Positions 56,391 through 64,000 of a stretch of 64,000 nt of DNA are shown here, one piece after another; position 1 is the first letter of the stretch, and each line of letters starts with the position of its first letter. The notes under the pieces were generated by a model, which was given only the letters and a program-made list of their open reading frames with translations, searched no databases and had not been told where the DNA came from. Source of the DNA: Clostridioides difficile CD160 (GTDB taxonomy: Bacteria > Bacillota > Clostridia > Peptostreptococcales > Peptostreptococcaceae); contig NZ_AVHW01000099.1 of the NCBI RefSeq assembly GCF_000449425.2, positions 62,001 through 126,000 on the forward strand, written 5' to 3'. A program made the translations under genes and the position numbers.

Positions 56391-58535
56391 CTAAATATTT
56401 GTAGCAGTCATTTTATCTTTGAGATTTTGATACTCTTCTTTCACACATTTTTCTGCTAGTTCTTGGTCTTCAAGTTTCTCCAGTTTAACAGCACAATATT
56501 TATATTCTGGTGTTTTAGATATAGGATCCAAGTTTGCTATTGTAAGTTCATTACAAGCTCCAACCCACCACTGATAAGTCATATATGTTGCACCTTCCTT
56601 AACTCTATCAGTAACTGTTGCTCTTGTTATTACACTTCCTCTTCTTGAACTAATTCTAACTAACTCATCATCTTCAATTCCTAATTTTTCAGCATCATTG
56701 CAATTTATTTGAACACGGCCTGGTTCATCTTCTAATGAACTAAGTGTTCTACAATTACCAGTCATAGTTCTTACTGAATAGTGTCCAACTTCTCTTACAG
56801 TACATAAGCTAAATGGATATTCATCATCTTCGACTTCCATAGGAGGTCTCCATTCAGCAGCAAATAAATTACCTTTTCCATTAGGAGTAGAAAACTTCTG
56901 ACCTTCATATAAATACATAGTTCCTTTATCTTCTACACTTTCACTCTTACAAGGCCACTGAACACTCCCTTGAGCTTCTATCTTTTCATAAGTGGCACCT
57001 AAGAAACTAGGACATAATTGTCTAAGTTCATCCCATATTTCTTTAGTGTTTTTATAGTTCATAGGGTATCCCATTGCTGTAGAAATTTCGCTTATAATTT
57101 GCCAATCTGGTTTTACATCTCCTTGTGGCTCTATAGCCTTTCTCATCAACTGGAACCCTCTATCTGCACATGTATATACTCCCTCATGTTCTCCCCAAGA
57201 AGTAGCTGGAAGTATAACATCAGCATGAAGTGCTGTCTTATTCATAAATATATCTTGAACAACGACAAACTCCAATTCATCCAAAGCTTCTCTAACTTCT
57301 GATGCGTCTGGGTCACTTTGCACTGGGTCTTCTCCAAATATATAGTAAGCTTTAAGCTTTTTCTCTTTTAGTACTAAATTTGGAACTTGAGTTAAACTAT
57401 AACCATTATTAGGAGATAATTTTACACCCCAAGCGTTTTCAAATTTTTCTCTTATCTTATCATCAGTTACATTTTGATACCCTGGATATACATTAGGAAG
57501 AGCTCCCATATCACAAGCCCCTTGGACATTGTTTTGTCCACGTACAGGTCCTATTCCAACACTCTCTCTACCAAAGTTACCTGTAAGCAAAGCAATTGAT
57601 GCAAGTCCTTTAACTACATCAACAGCTTGACCAAATTGACAGACACCCATTCCATAAAGTATCATAGCTTTCTTACCTTTTGCATATTCCCTCATAGCTT
57701 TTCTTATAAGCTCTTCTGGAATTCCTGTAATCTTTTCAGCATATTTAGCTGTATATGGTTTAACAATTTCTTTATACTCATCAAATCCTTGTGTATGATT
57801 TTGAACAAATTCTTTATTATAAAGACCTTCTTCAATCAAGACATTTCCAAAAGCATTTACTAAAACCATGTTTGTTCCACCTTTTATAGGTAGATGTATA
57901 TCAGCAATTCTCGCAGATTCAGTTAATCTAGGGTCAGTAACAATTAACTTAGCTCCATTTTTTTTAGCTTTTACTATTCTATTTGCTACTATTGGATGTG
58001 AATCTGCTCCATTATATCCAAATATAAATAAAACATCTGCATTTTCTATCTCTGGTATAGAGTTTGACATTGCACCACTACCTAATGAGTAAGCCAGACC
58101 GGCTACAGATGGTGCATGTCAGACACGAGCGCAATGGTCAACATTATTAGTTCCTACTGCAGCTCTCATAAATTTTTGCATTATATAGTTTGCTTCATTA
58201 CCAGGACCTCTTGCAGAACCTGTTCCCATAATAGAATCAGGACCATATTTTTCTTTAATTTCATTTAATCTTGAAGCTGTGTAACTTATAGCTTCATCCC
58301 ATTCAACCTCTTCTAATACACCTTGTTTTCTTATCATTGGCTTTTTTAGCCTAGGTGTTAAAATTTTAGGGTCATTTAGAAAATCCCATCCATAACGACC
58401 TTTTAAGCACAAACTTTCTTGATTTGTTCTACCATTAGCTGGTTCAGCTCTTAATATCTTATTATCTTTCACAACTAGATATAATTGGCATCCAGCTCCA
58501 CAGTATGGACAAACTGTTAAAATTTTTTTCTCCAT
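56391..58535 (-). CDS. fdhF: Formate dehydrogenase H, selenoprotein (UGA = Sec)
   Basis: This molybdopterin enzyme interconverts formate and CO2. The frame is interrupted by TGA at 58119-58121 (codon 139) in the context DHCARV-U-HAPSVAGL, the known selenocysteine site. The frames before and after are in register and a SECIS hairpin follows. Total 714 codons, as in E. coli FdhH (715). N-terminal [4Fe-4S] ligands CPYCGAGC near residue 9 and a fourth Cys near 43, molybdopterin-binding segments (FGYNGADSHPIVANR, GMGVCQFGQAVD) and a C-terminal RVQINCNDAEKLGI dinucleotide-binding domain are all present. It needs SelA/B/C/D, which are not in this window. Confidence 0.97.
58072..58121 (-). promoter_or_regulatory. 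Bacterial SECIS element in fdhF
   Basis: Immediately after the UGA, an outer stem GCACCA (58110-58115) pairs with TGGTGC (58072-58077). Inside it an apical stem AGCC/GGCT closes the loop GGTCT (58092-58104). This matches the SelB-binding hairpin of E. coli fdhF. Confidence 0.85.
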
Positions 58536-58680
58536 ACATTTCCCCCCTTAGATTTATCCCCTGATAAGTAAAATTTACCTTAAAGATAATGAAATGTTTT
58601 TATAATATGCAAAATTACAAATATTTTGCAATACTATCTATTAAATTCAACAATTTTCTCACAATTCCTTTTATGTTTTA

Positions 58681-58755
58681 AAAAAAATATGTCATAATAA
58701 TCTTTATATTTCAACTACCTAATTAAAATATTCTAGCTCTTATGACATATTTTTT
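58681..58755. terminator. Long-armed hairpin after the flippase-like gene
   Basis: AAATATGTCATAA (58685-58697) and TTATGACATATTT (58740-58752) are perfect complements separated by 42 bases, with A- and T-runs outside. It lies downstream of the minus-strand flippase gene and may also form part of the fdhF leader region. Confidence 0.6.
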
Positions 58756-58778
58756 AATATACGCTTATTTAAATTTAT

Positions 58779-59837
58779 TTAATTTTCACCTAAAACGACA
58801 TTTCTGCCAATCTTATTTTTCATTCTATAGTGAGTGATTACAGTAAATATCCCACTTCCAATCAGAATCAAATAGTACATAAATCCACCATATAAAAATA
58901 CCGCATATCCCATCAACGGTTGAGGGAATACTGATTTGAATATAGTGAAAAATGCTAGTTCATTAGCTCCTACATTCCCAGGTGTTGGTATTGGGGATAT
59001 TGCCATATATAAAAATGCTTGTAGTGTTAATATATAGATATAACTGTAACCTTGTAAATTAAATGCTTTGTATATCCAAAATGAAACACTAAAGTAAGCA
59101 CTTAATTGAATAAAAGTTACTATTATAGTTAAAATTAACACTTTTTTATTCTTGGCAAAAAAACTTATCGCTTTACTATAATCATCTATAAAATTTTCTA
59201 TAGAGTCAACCTTATTATCTAAAAATTTCAAAAATTTAATTTTTGTTAAATGCTTTATAGAAACTCTCATAAAATATTTTATTTTTTGAGGATTTAAAAT
59301 AACTAATATTATCATAATTAAGACAAATGAGTTAATAGCTATCCCTAAAAAGACTAAAGGCATAATCACTTTCATCTGTTTTTCTAACATAGCAAAATTC
59401 ATTAGAACAAGTATTGTACAATAAAAAGTAACTACTATTTGAAAAATAATAGATTTATTGGTAACAACTGCGCTTGCCTTACTAAGTGGCATTTTACATT
59501 TTTTAAGTACATATATCTGCACTGGCTGGCTTCCTGAGGCAAATGGAGTTATTAAATTATAATAAAATCCCATAATGGCTAGCTTAAAACCAATAAATCT
59601 AATATTAACTTTGTGGGTGCTTTCTATAATTATCTTCATTACCACTCCTTCAAGCATTATATGAGACATTATTGCCAAAGCACCTATAAATAAAAATTTC
59701 TTATCTACCATAACTATAACATTTGATAACATTTTAATGTCTAATGTTTTAAACACTAGATAAATCGTTATACCTATTAGTAAAAATAAAAATGTATACT
59801 GTAGTAAACTTTTTCTAATATTCTTTAGTTTATCCAT
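58779..59837 (-). CDS. Flippase-like / lysylphosphatidylglycerol synthase transmembrane domain protein
   Basis: This 352-aa membrane protein has eight or nine helices and no soluble enzyme domain. The family core is NLITPFASGSQPVQIY near residue 95 and TPGNVGANELAFF near 275, the pattern of the LPG synthase TM (UPF0104) family. Members flip lipids or are of unknown role; without a synthase domain it cannot itself make lysyl-PG. The frame opens at TTG 59861; ATG 59837 has better spacing to GGACGG. Monocistronic. Confidence 0.85.
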   Translation of the reverse strand: MDKLKNIRKSLLQYTFLFLLIGITIYLVFKTLDIKMLSNVIVMVDKKFLFIGALAIMSHIMLEGVVMKIIIESTHKVNIRFIGFKLAIMGFYYNLITPFASGSQPVQIYVLKKCKMPLSKASAVVTNKSIIFQIVVTFYCTILVLMNFAMLEKQMKVIMPLVFLGIAINSFVLIMIILVILNPQKIKYFMRVSIKHLTKIKFLKFLDNKVDSIENFIDDYSKAISFFAKNKKVLILTIIVTFIQLSAYFSVSFWIYKAFNLQGYSYIYILTLQAFLYMAISPIPTPGNVGANELAFFTIFKSVFPQPLMGYAVFLYGGFMYYLILIGSGIFTVITHYRMKNKIGRNVVLGEN

Positions 59838-59945
59838 TAAAGATAACCGTCCTTTTCTCAAGATTTAATACCAAATACCTTATTATTAGTATACACTACG
59901 AATATTAATATTTTATAACAAAATACCTTACAATTTTGTCATTCA

Positions 59946-59993
59946 CAAAAAATATTAATCTATAAATTAAATTTTAATATATAGATTAATATT
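59946..59993 (-). terminator. Terminator of the orphan response regulator gene
   Basis: The 14-bp perfect stem AATATTAATCTATA with TATAGATTAATATT leads into six T's on the minus strand. Confidence 0.82.
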
Positions 59994-60048
59994 TTACAAA
60001 CATTTTGTAGATATATATAATATTTTCACTAAATTACACTTCCATTTA

Positions 60049-60708
60049 TTACACCCATTTATACCCTATACCCCACACAGTTTCTATTGTATATATGTTA
60101 TATTGTTTTAATTTGCTTCGTATATTTTTTATATGCTCTGTAATAGCACTTATATCACTTTCTCCATCAAAACCATATACTGACTCATATATTCTTTCTT
60201 TTGAAAATACTTGCCCCTTATTTTTTGCTAAAAATTCACATATTAAATATTCACTCTTAGTAAAGTTGATTTTTTTACCATCAACTGAAACTTCTTTTCC
60301 TAAAAAGTTAAATTGAACATTTGATATAGTTAATAAATTTTTTTTCTCTCTATTTTCTCTTCTTAGGTGAGCTGTTATTCTAGCTCTTAATTCTCCTATA
60401 CCAAAAGGTTTTGTTATATAATCATCTGCTCCTATACCAAGACCATACATAATATTACTTTCCATATTTTTAGCTGTCAAAAACAGTATTGGACAATCAA
60501 CCTTATTTCTTATAGCTTTGCATACTTCAAAACCATCCATCTTAGGCATCATTACATCTAATATTATTAAATTAAAAGAATTAAAATTGATATCCATAGC
60601 ATTTTCCACATCGCTAATTACTTTTACTTCATGTCCTTCTCTTTTTAATACATTTTCAATTAGCTTTAACATATCTAAATCATCATCTATTACTAGTATC
60701 TTAGACAT
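60049..60708 (-). CDS. OmpR/PhoB-family response regulator, orphan
   Basis: The protein has an N-terminal receiver with phospho-acceptor Asp51 (LIILDVMMPKMDGF), switch Thr/Ser (FLTAKN) and Lys (TKPFG). A C-terminal winged helix ends TVWGIGYKWV. Length 219 aa. No histidine kinase gene adjoins it on either side, which is unusual for this family, so its kinase must be elsewhere or phosphorylation comes from another source. ATG behind GGAGG. Regulon unknown. Confidence 0.93.
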   Translation of the reverse strand: MSKILVIDDDLDMLKLIENVLKREGHEVKVISDVENAMDINFNSFNLIILDVMMPKMDGFEVCKAIRNKVDCPILFLTAKNMESNIMYGLGIGADDYITKPFGIGELRARITAHLRRENREKKNLLTISNVQFNFLGKEVSVDGKKINFTKSEYLICEFLAKNKGQVFSKERIYESVYGFDGESDISAITEHIKNIRSKLKQYNIYTIETVWGIGYKWV

Positions 60709-60995
60709 ACTAACTCCTCCCTTTATGTGTTCAATAACATTTTAATGCATATTTTTACAAATTTATATCAACTATCATACTCTCATATTATAGATTACAA
60801 TAACTGCTTAATATTTTACAAATAAAATATTTTAGATACAAAAACTTTATATTTCAAGCACTTTATATTTATTTTACGTATGTTTGCTTAAATATCAAAA
60901 TTTATAGTTGTAATATTTTAAATATGTAATAAAATCAATAATAAGAAAACTTCTTATTAACATATCTTTAATTATTTAAATTGGAGGAAAAAATC

Positions 60996-61625
60996 ATGGA
61001 TGAAAAATTAACAAAAAGTAATTATAATGTTCCATTTGACTATGCTCGAGAAAAATTTAAAGAATTAGACCCTCATACAATTAGTAAATTAAGCAATATA
61101 CCTTTCAACAGTAATTCAAATAAATTCACACTAAATTTTTTTGATAGACAATATATTATAGACTATCCAAGTGGAGAAGTTTGGAATGGTAATGATGACC
61201 TTTGTAAAAATTTTGAGCTTAAAACTTTGATAATTAGATACTTAATCAATGCTAAAGGTATTCCTAGAACTAATAAATATGTAACTTTTAAAGAAGTACC
61301 AGGAGGTAATGTTTACTATCCAAACTTTTTAAATAGGACCCTTTCTAGACTTTCAGAAGTTTTTGCATCTCAAATAGACAAATACAAGTTAGTTATGGAA
61401 AGTATAGGAGCTGAAAAAGTAAACATGGGCGATTTAGCTTATAAGTTTACATATATGGGTAATACGTCTATGATATTTATACTTTGGTTTGGAGATGATG
61501 AATTCCCTCCAAATTCAAATATATTATTTGATTCTAATATAATTTATTACTTTAATGCAGAAGACTTAGCGGTTGTTCCTGACACAGCTATAGATGTAAT
61601 TCTAAGTAAAATAAAGAAATTATAA
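60996..61625 (+). CDS. DUF3786 family protein
   Basis: This 209-aa protein has the DUF3786 pattern: the opening YNVPFDYAREKFKELDPHTIS, the middle YLINAKGIPRTNKYVTFKEVPGG, and the C-terminal FILWFGDDEFPPNSNILFDSN. Family members often occur near corrinoid-dependent methyltransferase genes; none is here. Function unknown. ATG 60996 follows GGAGG; an earlier TTG is part of the site. It lies 71 bp before the prenyltransferase-fold gene, perhaps in one transcript. Confidence 0.82.
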   Translation: MDEKLTKSNYNVPFDYAREKFKELDPHTISKLSNIPFNSNSNKFTLNFFDRQYIIDYPSGEVWNGNDDLCKNFELKTLIIRYLINAKGIPRTNKYVTFKEVPGGNVYYPNFLNRTLSRLSEVFASQIDKYKLVMESIGAEKVNMGDLAYKFTYMGNTSMIFILWFGDDEFPPNSNILFDSNIIYYFNAEDLAVVPDTAIDVILSKIKKL

Positions 61626-61696
61626 ATATCAATTAATATCATAATAAAACTTCTTATAGATTCATTTAAAATGTAATATGAAATGGAGTCAAAGAC

Positions 61697-62533
61697 ATGA
61701 ATGTAGAAAATCAATCTTTATCAGATATTGAAATAATATTATCACACAGGCATGATAATGGTGCAGACTATTGGACTACACCTGATAAACGTTTAATAAA
61801 AGGTTCCCCTTTCTCCACTCTTGATAGTATACTTTACTTGTTAGAATTGGGAGTTAATCCTAATGATACTTTGCTTAAAGAATGTGCTGAATTAATATTT
61901 AGTACTTGGAGAGAAGATGGACGTTTTAAACTATATCCAAATGGAGGTATTTACCCTTGTCATACTGCTAATGCTGCTAATGTACTCTGTCATATGGGAT
62001 ATGCATTTGACACTAGGATACAAAAAACGTTTCAGCATTTTTTAGATACACAATATAGTGATGGTGGATGGCGTTGCAATAAATTTAGTTTTGGTAGAGG
62101 TCCAGAGACTGAATATTCAAATCCTCTTCCAACACTTAATATACTAAACGCATTTCGTTTTAGTGATTATTTAAATAAAGAGTCAAAGCTTGACAAAGCT
62201 GTAGAATTTTTACTTAATCATTGGACTATAAAAAAACCAATTGGACCTTGCCATTATGGAATTGGCACATTATTTATGCAAGTTGAATATCCTTTTCGTA
62301 ATTATAATCTATTCCTTTATGTCTATGTTTTATCATTTTACAATAGTGCAAAAAAGGATAAGAGATTTCTAGAAGCGTTAAAAACACTTGAATCTAAAAT
62401 AATAGATAATAAAATTGTGGTTGAGCGTGTAGTTCCCAAACTATCAAAATTATCTTTCTGTAAAAAAGGTAAGCCAAGTACACAGGCTACAACACACTAC
62501 TATGAAATCTTAAAAAATCTAGAAAGAGAATAG
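61697..62533 (+). CDS. Prenyltransferase/squalene-cyclase-like alpha-alpha toroid protein
   Basis: The protein has repeated helical pairs with QW-like blocks: DTQYSDGGWRCNKF near residue 116 and ELIFSTWREDGRFKL near 70. These are of the terpene cyclase/prenyltransferase toroid fold. It lacks the DXDD catalytic motif of cyclases, and at 278 aa it is a single domain. It is probably not a classic cyclase; role unknown. It begins behind GGAGTC and is probably co-transcribed with the DUF3786 gene, ending at a strong terminator. Confidence 0.72.
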   Translation: MNVENQSLSDIEIILSHRHDNGADYWTTPDKRLIKGSPFSTLDSILYLLELGVNPNDTLLKECAELIFSTWREDGRFKLYPNGGIYPCHTANAANVLCHMGYAFDTRIQKTFQHFLDTQYSDGGWRCNKFSFGRGPETEYSNPLPTLNILNAFRFSDYLNKESKLDKAVEFLLNHWTIKKPIGPCHYGIGTLFMQVEYPFRNYNLFLYVYVLSFYNSAKKDKRFLEALKTLESKIIDNKIVVERVVPKLSKLSFCKKGKPSTQATTHYYEILKNLERE

Positions 62534-62541
62534 TTATACAC

Positions 62542-62580
62542 AAAAATAGTGGCTTTTCATTTTCATAGCCACTATTTTTT
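62542..62580. terminator. Bidirectional terminator between toroid-fold gene and DUF1062 gene
   Basis: The 11-bp stem AAATAGTGGCT with AGCCACTATTT is followed by T-runs; it separates convergent genes. Confidence 0.87.
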
Positions 62581-62614
62581 AAAAGATGTAATAATAGAAA
62601 ATATATTAAGTTAG

Positions 62615-63205
62615 TTATTCTAGTAAATCTGAAGACTTCTGCTTCTCCTTACCTATCTCTAACATAATTTCATAATTTAATTTGATTTTCTTTAAATCAA
62701 CTCCAGATATACTTTTAATAACCCCACAGTCTAACATTTCATCAAATTTCTTCCTAGATAAACCTAGTTTCTCACGTAATAATGTTGATACCTTTAGCTG
62801 AGATAGATATTTACTAACAATTCTAACTTGTGTAAGGTCATTAATGTTAATTCCTTGACCTACTATTTTATATTCTGGAATACCAACTTCTGCTCCATTT
62901 CTATGTAAAAGTTCTGCATTCATAGCATATTGCTCAACAAGATTATCATCATTTTTATGGAATTGTTCTAGTATTTCTTGATTTAAATTTTTTGGATTAA
63001 CACGAGAATATATAGTTGAGTTCCATGTTGAATCACAATTTGAACACTTATATATTAGCCATATATCCAAATATTTATGTTGAGCATTAACTCTAAATGA
63101 ACCAGAACAAATATATTCAGTCTTTTTTCCGCATTTTTTACAATACCTAATTACAGGTAGTTGGGAGATATATTTCACCTCCCAAGTAATTTCTTGCATA
63201 AACAT
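62615..63205 (-). CDS. DUF1062 family protein
   Basis: This 196-aa protein opens with a family-typical WEVKYISQLPVIRYCKKCGKKTEY, in which the CKKC pair and a later CSNC form a zinc ribbon. A helical C-terminus (LLREKLGLSRKKFDEMLDCG) resembles an RNA-binding S4-like segment. Function unknown. Two ATGs, 63205 and 63199, share the AAAGGA site and cannot be told apart. Single-gene unit. Confidence 0.8.
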   Translation of the reverse strand: MFMQEITWEVKYISQLPVIRYCKKCGKKTEYICSGSFRVNAQHKYLDIWLIYKCSNCDSTWNSTIYSRVNPKNLNQEILEQFHKNDDNLVEQYAMNAELLHRNGAEVGIPEYKIVGQGININDLTQVRIVSKYLSQLKVSTLLREKLGLSRKKFDEMLDCGVIKSISGVDLKKIKLNYEIMLEIGKEKQKSSDLLE

Positions 63206-63453
63206 AATTTCCTTTCTATAAGATTATTAAACTAATAGAAAGTTATGAAAAGGTGGAATATAATCAAGTATTTTTTTCAAAACAAGACCTCCTAATTTTA
63301 ATAAATTTTAATTTCACACATATAAAAAGCTATTGCTTACTATTAAGTACTTTACAACTAGCTTTGTTAGCTTTTATATAAGTTATTGAAATTACTTAAA
63401 TTATATCATCCACTTAAAAGAAACTATACCTTAAACACTTTTATCAAAAGAAA

Positions 63454-63489
63454 ATGAGCCAGTATAGTTATAAAACTATACTGGCTCAT
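63454..63489 (-). terminator. Terminator of the CD3324-family gene
   Basis: The perfect 15-bp stem TGAGCCAGTATAGTT with AACTATACTGGCTCA lies right after the gene's stop; a T-rich tail follows on the minus strand. Confidence 0.8.
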
Positions 63490-63491
63490 TC

Positions 63492-63770
63492 TTAAATATC
63501 TTTTCTTTTTTCTTGTAATACAATTCTTTGAATACTTTTCAAAGATAAGTAATATTTTTCCGATAAATATTTTAAATCATGTCCAGCTTGATAATCTTGG
63601 TAAATTTGCATATTTCTAATTGATAATTCTGAACGGGTAGATGTATTACTTCCCCATTCTTTTTTATTATTATATTTTCTAGGAATATAGATATATTCTC
63701 CATCTACATATTCTTGTATTAACTCAAGTAATTCTTCTGGTAGTATATGTATTGCTTTTTTATAGCTCAT
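63492..63770 (-). CDS. CD3324-family helix-turn-helix protein
   Basis: This 92-aa protein has an N-terminal part, MSYKKAIHILPEELLELIQEY, then VDGEYIYIPRK, and a C-terminal HTH (LKYLSEKYYLSLKSIQRIV) of the Mor/sigma-type fold. It matches the small CD3324 family of clostridia and bacilli. It likely binds DNA, but its targets are unknown. ATG behind AGGAGAG. A long leader with a possible peptide and hairpin lies upstream (63809-63886). Confidence 0.8.
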   Translation of the reverse strand: MSYKKAIHILPEELLELIQEYVDGEYIYIPRKYNNKKEWGSNTSTRSELSIRNMQIYQDYQAGHDLKYLSEKYYLSLKSIQRIVLQEKRKDI

Positions 63771-63808
63771 TTTGCTCTCCTATTAAATAGTAATTTTTTA
63801 TTAGGAAT

Positions 63809-63860
63809 AGCAAAGGGCTATTTATATATTAAATTTTATATTTGCAATAGCCCTTGCTAT
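63809..63860 (-). promoter_or_regulatory. Leader hairpin upstream of the CD3324-family gene
   Basis: AGCAAAGGGCTATT and AATAGCCCTTGCT form a strong long hairpin between the possible leader ORF and the gene. No T-tract follows on the minus strand, so it is not a plain terminator. Confidence 0.45.
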
Positions 63861-63886
63861 GCAAAAATAAAGATTAAATCAAACAT
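63857..63886 (-). CDS. Possible 9-codon leader peptide
   Basis: On the minus strand ATG at 63884-63886 follows a near-ideal site, AAGGAGGGGTGAG, and encodes MFDLIFIFA before TAG. The stop codon lies at the start of a strong hairpin (63809-63860) before the CD3324-family gene. Three of nine codons are Phe. Such a layout recalls leader-peptide control; this is inference. Confidence 0.35.
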   Translation of the reverse strand: MFDLIFIFA

Positions 63887-64000
63887 AAATTCTCACCCCT
63901 CCTTATATATCACAGCGATACATATAAGTCTAGCAATAGCATAAATAGTTGTCAATCAATATAAATTATTTATATATACTTTATACTTTATTTCTTCTTG

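Noticed and set aside
56391-58070. A separate molybdopterin oxidoreductase gene starting at 58070
   Set aside because: It is the downstream part of fdhF; the stop at 58119-58121 is a Sec UGA with a SECIS, and the frames are in register.
58779-59837. Full lysylphosphatidylglycerol synthase
   Set aside because: Only the membrane domain is present; there is no soluble transferase domain.
61697-62533. A true squalene or terpene cyclase
   Set aside because: The protein is a single toroid domain without the DXDD motif.
63747-63944. A 65-aa plus-strand gene near the window end
   Set aside because: It lies opposite the CD3324-family gene leader, has no ribosome site and resembles nothing.

Overview
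The window is AT-rich, low-GC Firmicute chromosome. Gene content and order fit Clostridioides difficile closely: a 4-hydroxyproline dehydratase next to proC, a second type IV pilus locus, a selenocysteine formate dehydrogenase with [FeFe] hydrogenase, a Spo0E-like protein, and an FMN riboswitch in front of a RibZ-type transporter. This assignment comes from recognising families and synteny, not from a search. I saw no rRNA, tRNA, CRISPR array, prophage or insertion sequence.

Layout. 1-5.3 kb: noncoding flank with a possible structured RNA, orphan pstS lipoprotein behind Pho-box-like repeats, pepF, mgtC, spo0E-like gene, Gx-type membrane protein. 5.4-7.8 kb: feoAB behind a promoter with a Fur box. 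7.8-14.3 kb: mannose-family PTS (IIB-IIA-IIC-IID) with a SIS-domain sugar-phosphate enzyme, preceded by a sigma-54 promoter and the LevR-type activator gene. 14.9-19.6 kb: decayed TetR fragment, proC, hypD and its radical-SAM activase; HypD turns 4-hydroxyproline into pyrroline-5-carboxylate and ProC reduces it to proline. 19.9-28.2 kb: htrA-like protease, pgi, Na/Pi cotransporter (with its own Pho-box-like repeats), FAD protein, two unknown small genes, SEC-C protein. 28.4-34.1 kb: compact type IV pilus operon (DUF881, pilB, pilC, pilin, pilM, pilN, pilO). 34.6-37.7 kb: tandem P-loop ATPase; FMN riboswitch plus a ribZ-like gene broken by a frameshift. 37.9-49.6 kb: housekeeping block: engB, lon, split chromate transporter, clpX, clpP, tig, a phosphodiesterase, an rph-rdgB fusion, ligA. 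49.8-52.7 kb: hydroxyacid dehydrogenase, DUF3783 gene, MFS transporter. 52.8-58.5 kb: formate/hydrogen module: fdhF (UGA = Sec), fdhD, a small Cys-pair protein, HycB-like ferredoxin, hydA, second HycB-like ferredoxin. 58.8-64 kb: flippase-like membrane protein, orphan response regulator, DUF3786 gene, prenyltransferase-fold protein, DUF1062 gene and CD3324-family HTH protein.

How the genes work together. Several blocks serve amino-acid and one-carbon fermentation: HypD/ProC feeds the proline reductase electron sink, and FdhF/HydA/HycB is the gene set of a soluble hydrogen-dependent CO2 reductase or formate-hydrogen lyase. Control signals visible in the DNA include Pho boxes at both phosphate genes, Fur at feo, sigma-54 plus a PRD activator at the PTS, and FMN at ribZ.

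Most unusual points: an apparently non-AUG (AUU) start for pilM in an operon rich in weak starts; a sigma-54 promoter built into the 3' arm of the upstream gene's terminator; the ribZ frameshift; and a possible 9-codon leader peptide in front of the CD3324-family gene.
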